Assembly (NCBI GenBank): GCA_000403275.2
Contig: KE159598.1
Location: 388,128 to 452,127 of the forward strand
Length of the DNA: 64,000 nucleotides
DNA from: Lachnospiraceae bacterium 28-4
GTDB lineage: Bacteria; Bacillota; Clostridia; Lachnospirales; Lachnospiraceae
Reading direction: 5' to 3'
The position numbers were made by a program, and so were the translations under genes. Within the stretch, counting starts at the first letter, position 1. Each line of letters starts with the position of its first letter. Shown here piece after piece: positions 9,001 to 15,188 of this stretch. Under the pieces are notes generated by a model, which saw only the letters and a program-made list of their open reading frames with translations, did not search any database and was not told where the DNA came from.

Positions 9001-9463
9001 CGACTTGAAATCCGCGCTGCTGGCTGCCAATAATATGATCGATAAAGAAGAAGAGGTGGCGGCATGGACGCTGGCTGATTTTAGCGGAAAGAGAGTCTTG
9101 CTGGTAGAGGATATCGAGCTGAACCGGGAGATCGCGGAAGTGATTTTAACGGAATCGGGGTTTGTCGTAGAGACTGCGCCGGATGGAACCGATGCGGTGG
9201 CCATGGTTAAAAAATCGGAAGAATATTATTATGACGCCGTTTTAATGGATGTGCAGATGCCGATTATGGATGGCTATGAAGCGACCAGAACGATTCGTGC
9301 TTTGCCGAGAAAAGACGTAAAGGATATGCCGATCATTGCCATGACGGCGAACGCTCTGGAAGAGGATAAAGAAGCGGCGTTAAAGAACGGTATGAATGCG
9401 CACATTGCAAAACCGCTGGATATGGATATATTTATTTCGGTGCTGCGGCAGTTCTTAGGCTGA
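6056..9463 (+). CDS. Membrane hybrid sensor histidine kinase with two receiver domains
   Basis: The protein is 1135 aa with a TTG start (or GTG at 6059) behind GGAGGAGG. Transmembrane helices at about 14-32 and 290-308 flank an extracytoplasmic Cache-like sensor (about 35-285). PAS-like linker regions follow (about 330-590). The HisKA motif FLSNMSHDIRTP has His634, and the ATPase has NLLSNAVKY, DNGVGMS and GTGLGMAI. Receiver 1 has Asp926 (IIDWQMP) and receiver 2 has Asp1065 (LMDVQMP). Both receivers look phosphorylatable. There is no histidine phosphotransfer or DNA-binding output domain, so a separate output protein is expected. The nearby HD-GYP protein cannot simply be that partner because its receiver lacks the Asp. 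The signal is unknown. Confidence 0.9.
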   Translation: MVKILVKGKKGSLRQIVYVVILLAAVIALFQWYSVQNRKRISEQNKNYAADSARQMAVRINDELKNALNLIDTYTYFLGESLTEPEVSAQLLEEIERNTWFDACLFTDMDGMNHSSDGRSADASTRDYYLNGIKGEKGVTVVFDSKFFDETMISFYAPVYYQEELIGVIRGTYLAEEYLKNMLATTYFGETADVYLCMPDGRMIASSNGKEYEEDLLDMLLASGMIDAETAAGARKIFENGGEGAFICSPDSKTDNICVTYLPESKYVLVQVFPKSVTQKMIKAGNMVGMQMETMLIVLFAVYIIILLIRAGREKNRLEQENREMGYIISGINTLFNRFVMADFEADTYQYLAGTKPEDADLEDRGRYEDFVENLCSALVEEEERRELAGQMTRESIVGGLDDQNDVRFECYVERDGQTEWEHVNAICLERKDGRASKALFIRQNITELKEKELRIQSEMALANRKERQYRIAISSNAICTYEFNLTKDLVEEDIVRVIDGERISLLEKVGLQVPCKASEWMERSKGRVLEESIEEYDKEVNIEHLREHFERGDAEVTVEYWGDDSHSGQICVRQSFVMTWDDDTDDIMVMVVVKEITESVRKQREQTQALQDALMQAQHANRAKTTFLSNMSHDIRTPMNAIIGFATIAASHIDNKEQVRDCLQKVLSSSNHLLSLINDILDMSRIESGKVQIKEQECNISELMHNLVNIIQPQVKAKQLELFIDTFEVTNEDVIADALKLNQVFINLLSNAVKYTPAGGTITFRIMQKTTFRHGYGDYIFIIKDNGVGMSRDFVDHIFEPFEREATATQSGIQGTGLGMAITKNIVEMMNGVISVESEIGKGSTFKVELGLKLQDIEKNAEQIKELDGLRALVVDDDFNVCDSVSKMLKQIGMRSEWTTSGREAAYRAKLAYEEGDSYHTYIIDWQMPETSGVETARKIRNVVGEEAPIIILTAYDWSDIEEEAREAGVTAFCAKPLFMSDLKSALLAANNMIDKEEEVAAWTLADFSGKRVLLVEDIELNREIAEVILTESGFVVETAPDGTDAVAMVKKSEEYYYDAVLMDVQMPIMDGYEATRTIRALPRKDVKDMPIIAMTANALEEDKEAALKNGMNAHIAKPLDMDIFISVLRQFLG

Positions 9464-9530
9464 TGGAGCGGCCCGTCGAAACGCGCGGTTTGTTTTTCTG
9501 TTTTTTTGCTGGGATATCTTGACAAATGAT

Positions 9531-9610
9531 TGGTATAATGTTAGTTTTTATATAGCCTGACTTTTGCGGTAAAAAGTCGGCGCATGAAATGAATTACATA
9601 AGAATATAAT
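9531..9610 (+). promoter_or_regulatory. Promoter region of the PTS operon (two candidate -10 elements)
   Basis: An extended -10 (TGGTATAAT, 9531-9539) and a second perfect TATAAT (9605-9610) lie upstream of the RAT hairpin. A TTGACA at 9519-9524 is only 9 bp from the first -10, so it does not pair with it. Either -10 could drive the leader, and neither has a good -35 box. Confidence 0.45.
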
Positions 9611-9643
9611 ACCGTCTTTGGAAGCAGAGAAGACAGCGTATTA

Positions 9644-9679
9644 CATAGTATGTAACTGGTAAGCAGGCATTAACTATGC
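9644..9679 (+). promoter_or_regulatory. RAT antiterminator hairpin (BglG/GlcT-type target)
   Basis: CATAGT (9644-9649) pairs with ACTATG (9674-9679), with inner TAA/TTA and CTG/CAG pairs and small internal loops (ATG against GCA). This is the layout of ribonucleic antiterminator targets. Its 3' half shares AGGCATTAAC with the terminator stem, so the two folds exclude each other. The likely ligand is the antiterminator encoded at 11941-12765. Confidence 0.8.
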
Positions 9680-9720
9680 ATAAATTTTAAGAATGTTTAT
9701 GCATGTTAATGCCTTTTTTT
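9665..9720 (+). terminator. Leader terminator of the PTS operon (attenuator)
   Basis: AGGCATTAAC plus ATGCATAAA pair with TTTATGCAT plus GTTAATGCCT, a 19-bp stem with one bulged T and an 11-nt loop, followed by a T-run. It overlaps the RAT hairpin, so antiterminator binding should open the operon. Confidence 0.88.
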
Positions 9721-9754
9721 ATCAAAATATAAATCAAGCAGGAGGGATATCGTT

Positions 9755-11902
9755 ATGAAAGACAAGATTTTTGGCGTATTGCAGCGTGTGGGACGATCTT
9801 TTATGCTGCCGATCGCTATTCTGCCAGTAGCGGGTTTGCTGCTCGGCGTGGGAGGTTCGTTTACAAATGAAACGATGCTGGAAACCTATGGGCTGATGGG
9901 GATCATGGGGCCGGGAACATTTTTAAACGCTATTTTACAGGTAATGAGCGCAGCCGGGGATATTGTATTTGGGAATCTGCCGATTATTTTTGCCATGGGC
10001 GTTGCGATCGGCATGGCCAAGAAGGAAAAAGAAGTAGCCGCTTTGTCGGCGGCAATCGCATTTTTCATTATGCATGCGTCGATAGGAGCGATGATTACGA
10101 ACCATGGGGGAACGGAAGCCATGCTGGAAGGGGCGACCACGTCGGTAGTAGGCATTACTTCCCTGCAGATGGGGGTATTCGGCGGCATTATCGTGGGACT
10201 GGGCGTTGCGGCATTGCATAACCGGTTTTACAAGATCGAGCTGCCCCAGGTGCTTTCCTTTTTCGGGGGAACGAGGTTCGTGCCGATCGTCTGCGGACTC
10301 GCTTATACGGTGGTCGGCATTCTGATGTTTTTTATATGGCCGGTGATCCAGCAGGGGATCTATGCGGTCGGCGGCGTGGTATTGCAATCCGGTTATGTGG
10401 GAACATGGATTTATGGCTTGATGGAACGCGCCCTGATTCCGTTTGGGCTGCATCACGTATTTTATCTTCCGTTCTGGCAGACCGCTCTGGGAGGAACGAT
10501 GGAAGTCGGAGGGCGCGTGGTGGAAGGCGCGCAGAATATCTTCTTTGCCCAGCTGGCAGATCCTTCGGTAGAACATTTTGCGGTATCGGCAACCAGATTT
10601 ATGTCGGGCAAATTCCCGCTGATGATCTTCGGCCTTCCGGGAGCTGCGCTGGCAATGTATAAAGTGGCGAAACCGGAAAAGAAAAAAGTGGTGGCAGGAC
10701 TTTTGATGTCGGCAGCCCTGACTTCGATGCTGACCGGTATTACCGAGCCGCTGGAATTCACCTTTTTATTCGTAGCGCCTATTTTGTATATCGTCCATTG
10801 CATTTTTGCGGGAGCGGCTTACATGCTGATGCATATATGCGGCGTAGGTGTCGGAATGACTTTTTCGGGAGGACTGATCGACATGTTTTTGTTCGGAATC
10901 CTCCAGGGAAACGGAAAGACAAGCTGGATTTGGATCGTCGTAGTGGGATTGGCATATTTTGCGGTTTATTATTTCCTGTTCGCCTTTTTGATCAGGAAAA
11001 TGGATTTGAAAACGCCCGGGCGGGATGACAGCGAAGAAGTGAAGTTATACCGCAGAAGCGATGTGGATGCCCGTAAAAAAGGCGGAGCAGCAGGGAGCGG
11101 GGAGGCTGAAGAAGACATATTGTCCGCTTCCATTTGCAGAGGGCTTGGCGGAAAGAAAAATATTTCGGATGTGGATTGCTGCGCTACAAGGCTGCGCTGT
11201 ACCGTTCATAAATCCGAATTGGTGGACGATAATCTTTTAAAATCCACAGGAGCTTCCGGCGTGGTCCATAAAGGGAACGGCGTGCAGGTAATCTATGGCC
11301 CAAGGGTTACGGTAATTAAGTCCAATCTGGAGGATTATCTGGAAACTGCACCGGAGGAAGAATATCTTCCCGGCAATGGCGGGAGCGGCAAAGAAACGGC
11401 TTCGGCAGCGGAGGAAAAACCGGCGGGCAAGGTAGTGAAGACAGAAACGGTTTACAGCCCCGTAAAAGGAACGGCGGCGGATATTTCCGAGACTCCGGAC
11501 GAAGCATTTGCCGGGCGTATGATGGGGGACGGAGCTATGGTGATCCCGGAGGAGGCGATGGTATATGCGCCGGAAGATGGAAAAGTCAGCTTTGTTTTCG
11601 ATACAAAACATGCGATCGGCTTTGAAACGGCGGAGGGAACCGCACTGCTGCTCCATATGGGAATAGATACGGTGAACCTGGGAGGAAAAGGGTTTGAAGT
11701 ATTGGTGAAGGACGGAGATGAGGTAAAGAAAGGCGATGCGTTGATGAAGCTGGATCTGGAATATCTGAAGAAAAACGCTCCTTCGCTGGCGTCACCCGTA
11801 TTATGTACGGAACTTGCCGAAAACCAGAAGATCCGTTTGCTGAAGAGCGGCAGTATAAAGGCAGGGGAGGCTTTGCTGGCGATCGACACGTATGAAGAAT
11901 AG
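9755..11902 (+). CDS. PTS glucose-family EIICBA permease
   Basis: The protein is 715 aa. The EIIC membrane domain (about 1-420) has the family signature GITEPLEFTFLF and many hydrophobic helices. EIIB (about 445-525) carries the phospho-Cys in CCATRLR (Cys476). EIIA (about 560-705) has the phospho-His in LLLHMGIDTV (His634). It imports and phosphorylates a hexose such as glucose or N-acetylglucosamine; the exact sugar cannot be read from the sequence. The ATG at 9755 follows AGGAGGGA (9740-9747). Expression is controlled by the RAT/terminator leader, and the antiterminator gene follows 38 bp downstream. Confidence 0.92.
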   Translation: MKDKIFGVLQRVGRSFMLPIAILPVAGLLLGVGGSFTNETMLETYGLMGIMGPGTFLNAILQVMSAAGDIVFGNLPIIFAMGVAIGMAKKEKEVAALSAAIAFFIMHASIGAMITNHGGTEAMLEGATTSVVGITSLQMGVFGGIIVGLGVAALHNRFYKIELPQVLSFFGGTRFVPIVCGLAYTVVGILMFFIWPVIQQGIYAVGGVVLQSGYVGTWIYGLMERALIPFGLHHVFYLPFWQTALGGTMEVGGRVVEGAQNIFFAQLADPSVEHFAVSATRFMSGKFPLMIFGLPGAALAMYKVAKPEKKKVVAGLLMSAALTSMLTGITEPLEFTFLFVAPILYIVHCIFAGAAYMLMHICGVGVGMTFSGGLIDMFLFGILQGNGKTSWIWIVVVGLAYFAVYYFLFAFLIRKMDLKTPGRDDSEEVKLYRRSDVDARKKGGAAGSGEAEEDILSASICRGLGGKKNISDVDCCATRLRCTVHKSELVDDNLLKSTGASGVVHKGNGVQVIYGPRVTVIKSNLEDYLETAPEEEYLPGNGGSGKETASAAEEKPAGKVVKTETVYSPVKGTAADISETPDEAFAGRMMGDGAMVIPEEAMVYAPEDGKVSFVFDTKHAIGFETAEGTALLLHMGIDTVNLGGKGFEVLVKDGDEVKKGDALMKLDLEYLKKNAPSLASPVLCTELAENQKIRLLKSGSIKAGEALLAIDTYEE

Positions 11903-11940
11903 ATCCTGAGGGAAAAATGATCTGCGGGGGATAAAGGAAT

Positions 11941-12765
11941 ATGTTCAGAGTAAAGAAGGTATTGAACCATAATACGTTGATTGGGATTGGAATGGAGGAT
12001 AACCGGGAGTATCTTTTAATCGGAAAGGGAATTGGTTTCGGAAAGAAGGTTAGCGAGAGGATCGAGGCCCCGGAGGAATGTACGGTATATTCCCTTTGTG
12101 AACAGACCCAGCGCGGGTCGGCGGCGGAACTGGTAAAAAGCGTCGATCCGGTTTTCCTGGAGATTTCGGAGCAGATATTAAAAGAGAGCGAGCGGATTTT
12201 TGGAAAAATCGACTGGGCAATCCTTTTCCCTATGGCGGATCATATTGCATATGCGGTAAAACGAATCAGAAACCAGGAACAGATCAGCAATCCTCTGACC
12301 GAAGACATCCGGGCGCTGTTCCATATGGAATACAAGACGGCAGAGCGCATCGGGTCTGTTTTAAAGGAAAGGCTGGACGTAGAGATTGATGAACATGAGA
12401 TCGGCTATATCGCCTTGCACATTCATTCGGCCATTGAGGATGAAAATGTAGCGCTGTCCATGCAGATCGCCAGAACAGTCAGGGAATGCATTCAACTGGT
12501 GGAAGAGGAAACGGGCATGAAGATCGATACGGTATCTCTTTCCTATAACCGGCTGATGAACCATGTCCGTTATATGGCGGCGCGGGCGGTAAAGGGGGAA
12601 AAGCTGAAATTAAATATGAACGACTATATGCTGGAAAAATTTCCGGATGCTTACCGGTTGGCATCGACAGTATGCGGGCATTTGGAAAAATACTTGAAGA
12701 AGCCTTTGGATGAAGTGGAGATTGGGTATTTGGCAATGCATATCCAGAGGGTTTCGGAAGAGTAA
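11941..12765 (+). CDS. BglG/GlcT-type transcription antiterminator
   Basis: The protein is 274 aa: an RNA-binding CAT domain (about 1-58, MFRVKKVLNHNTLIGI) followed by two PTS regulation domains (about 65-170 and 172-274) with conserved His-containing segments such as YIALHIH and YLAMHIQ. It is expected to bind the RAT at 9644-9679 and prevent termination when the PTS signals sugar. It sits directly after the PTS gene it should regulate, the normal arrangement for this family. Confidence 0.92.
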   Translation: MFRVKKVLNHNTLIGIGMEDNREYLLIGKGIGFGKKVSERIEAPEECTVYSLCEQTQRGSAAELVKSVDPVFLEISEQILKESERIFGKIDWAILFPMADHIAYAVKRIRNQEQISNPLTEDIRALFHMEYKTAERIGSVLKERLDVEIDEHEIGYIALHIHSAIEDENVALSMQIARTVRECIQLVEEETGMKIDTVSLSYNRLMNHVRYMAARAVKGEKLKLNMNDYMLEKFPDAYRLASTVCGHLEKYLKKPLDEVEIGYLAMHIQRVSEE

Positions 12766-12771
12766 GGGATG

Positions 12772-12870
12772 CAGACAGGGATTCCGTATTTTCAGAATGC
12801 GGCAAGGAAACCGGGCCATGTGGGGCAGGGGGTTCCTTGCCGCATTCTGAAAATATGGAATCCCTGTCTG
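12772..12870. repeat. Long hairpin with 38-bp arms
   Basis: The arms 12772-12809 and 12833-12870 are reverse complements over 38 bp with a single G:T wobble, separated by a G-rich 23-nt loop. The element begins 6 bp after the antiterminator stop codon. No T-run follows, so it is not a standard terminator. It could be a MITE-like or REP-like element, an mRNA-stabilising stem or an RNase III target. No terminal target duplication is obvious. Confidence 0.75.
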
Positions 12871-12964
12871 TTGGCAATATAGGATAGGATTTTAGGAAGT
12901 TATATGATATACTGTAAAAATAGAGGTTCGGAGTGAAAGAGAACGGATGAAGGAGGAAGGGAAA

Positions 12965-14035
12965 ATGAAGAAAAACTTGCAAAAAGGGCTGGCGGCTCTT
13001 TTGTTGTTTGCGCTGATTTTGCCAGGCTGCGGGGATGCGGCACCGGGCAGTGAGCCGCCGAAGAGGGCTGTCGGGGAAGAAACGCCTAAGGCCATGGAAG
13101 ATGCGGAGGAAGCGGCTGGAGACGAGGAGATGGAAAGCGGAGAATATGGCGATGATGAGGAACTCGGACTTTCACCAGAAGAGATGGATCTGATCAAATA
13201 TAATTATTATGTGGAACTTAATAATGATATTATTGGTATTCTGGATGATATTGACTATTATTTCGTGGTGGTGGATTATGCGGAAGAATTCTCCCTGCTG
13301 CCGGACAGCGGATATACTTATGGCTACCGGGTCTACGGGAAGAACAGCGATATTATCGAAGACTGTCTGCTTCTTGCCGATATGGATCCGGCCTATGAGG
13401 AATTGGATGCGCTGGTAAAAGAAATGGCAGATCCGTTAAGGGAATTGATGGATACTTTTCTGGAAATCAGCGGAAGCTATGACTATGCCGATAACCAGTA
13501 CCAGAAGGCAAAGGAATACCATAAGGTTATTTATGAAGCGGCGAACGCTTTTGCGCCTCTCGGCTATGAATATATCGATGCCATTGCCGAAATGGGAGAG
13601 GAGAGAGTCGCTCTGGAAGAAGAGCAGATGAAGGCGGACGGGGATCTGATCGCTTATAACGCCAGCCGCGGGCTTTCCATCGCCAGAAAGATATTGAACG
13701 AGATTTATGGGCAGGGAATCACGGATGAGACGATTACGGAATTGGATCTGACGGAAATAAAGATACTTTACGATGAATTGGTGGCGGTGGTTGCCGATCT
13801 GGATGCGGCTACGGCCGACAACAATCAGCTGATCAAAGAATCTTTGAGCAATTCGCGTCCTTTTGACGGATTATACGATTCTTTGATTCAGGCGTTGGAA
13901 TGGATGATCAAACAGGTGGAAAGCGGACAGCCCCTTGACCTGAGCGGATCAGGAGCGCCTTTGGGTTCTATCGGGCATTTTGCCGAAGTGTTTGGCAAAT
14001 GCGTGGATCGGTATAACAGCGTCTTTGTGGAATAG
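12965..14035 (+). CDS. DUF3829-like lipoprotein
   Basis: The protein is about 356 aa. A lipoprotein signal peptide ends in LILPGC, so the mature protein should be lipid-anchored outside the membrane. The next 50 residues are acidic and low-complexity. The rest is helical and resembles DUF3829 lipoproteins of Clostridia, whose function is unknown. The start at 12965 is chosen because AGGAGG (12951-12956) lies 8 bp upstream; the in-frame ATG at 12947 lies upstream of that site. A TATACT at 12908-12913 may be its -10 element. It ends just before a bidirectional terminator. Confidence 0.75.
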   Translation: MKKNLQKGLAALLLFALILPGCGDAAPGSEPPKRAVGEETPKAMEDAEEAAGDEEMESGEYGDDEELGLSPEEMDLIKYNYYVELNNDIIGILDDIDYYFVVVDYAEEFSLLPDSGYTYGYRVYGKNSDIIEDCLLLADMDPAYEELDALVKEMADPLRELMDTFLEISGSYDYADNQYQKAKEYHKVIYEAANAFAPLGYEYIDAIAEMGEERVALEEEQMKADGDLIAYNASRGLSIARKILNEIYGQGITDETITELDLTEIKILYDELVAVVADLDAATADNNQLIKESLSNSRPFDGLYDSLIQALEWMIKQVESGQPLDLSGSGAPLGSIGHFAEVFGKCVDRYNSVFVE

Positions 14036-14045
14036 GAGAAAAATA

Positions 14046-14089
14046 AAAAATGCTATGCAGGGAATTTTTTGACTGCATGGCATTTTTTT
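14046..14089. terminator. Bidirectional terminator between converging genes
   Basis: AAATGCTATGCAG pairs with CTGCATGGCATTT around a T-rich loop. A T-run follows on the plus strand and an A-run precedes it, so it can stop the lipoprotein gene and the PHP gene on the other strand. Confidence 0.85.
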
Positions 14090-14109
14090 CTTTAGCTGTT
14101 ATTGGAGAT

Positions 14110-14844
14110 TTACAAAGCAGAGCAATTTAGAAAATGAAGAAGTTTATCCACCGAGCGGTTTATGATCAGTTCTTCTGGGAAATTTATTTCCCGGATCAGG
14201 GAGAGCGCATAAGTGAAATCTCCGATATGGGAGCGGCCGTGGCTGTCGCTGGAAAGGAGTACCGGATAGCGGTATTTCCGGCAAAGTTCCAGTATGGCCC
14301 GGTCATTTTCCTTTGTTTTTTCATGCTCCCCACGGTAACCGCCGGGAGCCAGGGAACTATTGTTGATTTCCAAAAGAACATGGCAGTCCATGGCGGCTTT
14401 CATAAGACGGTTGTAGTCTACCGGGTATTTGATATCGTCAGGATGGGCGATCATGCGTATATAAGGGCTTTCCATAGCATGGATATAAGCGTCCGTATTC
14501 TCTTGCACCGTGCCGGGGGCCAGGCAGGGAAGATGCATGCCGGCCATGCAATAGTCCAGGTTTTTCATAATCTCCGGCGGCAGATCCAGGCTGCCGGAAA
14601 AATCCGTAATATTTACTTCCGCGCCGTATAATACGTGAATACCCATGCGGCGGCGGGGGGCAAGGGACTGGCCTCTGAAATAAGAAGCGGCGCAGGAATG
14701 GGGGATGGAGGGGCCGTGTTCGCTGATTCCCAACAGTTTGATTCCTGCCCGGGCCGCATATTTTATCATATCCGTGGCGGTGTCACGGGTATAATGGCCG
14801 CTGGAGACAGTATGGGTATGTATATCTAATTCATAAGGAAGCAT
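14110..14844 (-). CDS. PHP-domain phosphoesterase (YcdX-like)
   Basis: The protein is 244 aa. Metal-site motifs of the PHP superfamily appear in order: DIHTHT at the N-terminus, GISEHGP, GAEVNI, AGMHLP, IAHPDD and SSDSHGR near the C-terminus. The family hydrolyses phosphate esters using three metal ions. YcdX-type members are phosphatases of unclear physiological substrate. The ATG follows GGAGGG on the minus strand. It is convergent with the lipoprotein gene and appears to stand alone. Confidence 0.88.
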   Translation of the reverse strand: MLPYELDIHTHTVSSGHYTRDTATDMIKYAARAGIKLLGISEHGPSIPHSCAASYFRGQSLAPRRRMGIHVLYGAEVNITDFSGSLDLPPEIMKNLDYCMAGMHLPCLAPGTVQENTDAYIHAMESPYIRMIAHPDDIKYPVDYNRLMKAAMDCHVLLEINNSSLAPGGYRGEHEKTKENDRAILELCRKYRYPVLLSSDSHGRSHIGDFTYALSLIREINFPEELIINRSVDKLLHFLNCSAL

Positions 14845-14863
14845 GAAATCCCTCCGTATCGTA

Positions 14864-15004
14864 GTGTGAGAAGTACTTCGAATTGCTTTAGCAATTTAAG
14901 CTCACGCCAGAGGGCGTTTCGCTAAGAAGTACTAAGTCTCACACCGAAGAACGCCTGAAATGCGGCGTTCTTCCCATTGGTGGTTTGTGCCGCCGGGAGG
15001 CGGC
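14864..15004. repeat. Cluster of three hairpins upstream of the microcompartment operon
   Basis: GTGTGAG (14864-14870) pairs with CTCACAC (14938-14944), with an inner GTACTTC (14873-14879) and GAAGTAC (14926-14932). It is followed by the perfect hairpin GAAGAACGCC (14946-14955) / GGCGTTCTTC (14964-14973), then GCCGCC (14989-14994) / GGCGGC (14999-15004). The stretch 14845-15188 holds no gene. The cluster lies between the divergent PHP gene and the glycyl radical enzyme promoter. It may be an intergenic repeat or a structured RNA; no U-tract suggests termination. Confidence 0.55.
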
Positions 15005-15078
15005 ATGGGTTAGTGAGGAAAGAAGTTATGTTAAAAAAAGAAAATCAAAGTCATTACAAGATTATAATAACACAAAAA

Positions 15079-15106
15079 CAACATAAAAACAATAAAAAGT
15101 ATGTTG
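15079..15106. promoter_or_regulatory. Candidate operator of the glycyl-radical-enzyme operon
   Basis: CAACATA (15079-15085) and TATGTTG (15100-15106) form an inverted repeat just upstream of the -35 box. It lies within an A-rich stretch with repeated AAAACAA. A related CAAAAACAA/TTGTTTTTG palindrome and a TATGTTG overlap the promoter of the second microcompartment operon at 28648-28676, so both may be read by one regulator, possibly the DeoR protein at 37197. Confidence 0.45.
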
Positions 15107-15112
15107 GATTAG

Positions 15113-15141
15113 TTGACTTTTAGGGAGGACACGATTATAAT
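15113..15141 (+). promoter_or_regulatory. Promoter of the first microcompartment operon
   Basis: TTGACT (15113-15118), a 17-bp spacer and TATAAT (15136-15141) form a strong promoter. Transcription would start near 15148, about 40 nt before the ATG at 15189. Confidence 0.8.
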
Positions 15142-15188
15142 AAAGAATAGCTCATCAGATGGAGAAGAGCGGTGGAAGGAGAGGTATT

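Noticed and set aside
9519-9539. TTGACA and TATAAT as one promoter
   Set aside because: The boxes are only 9 bp apart; they cannot act together as a normal sigma-70 promoter.
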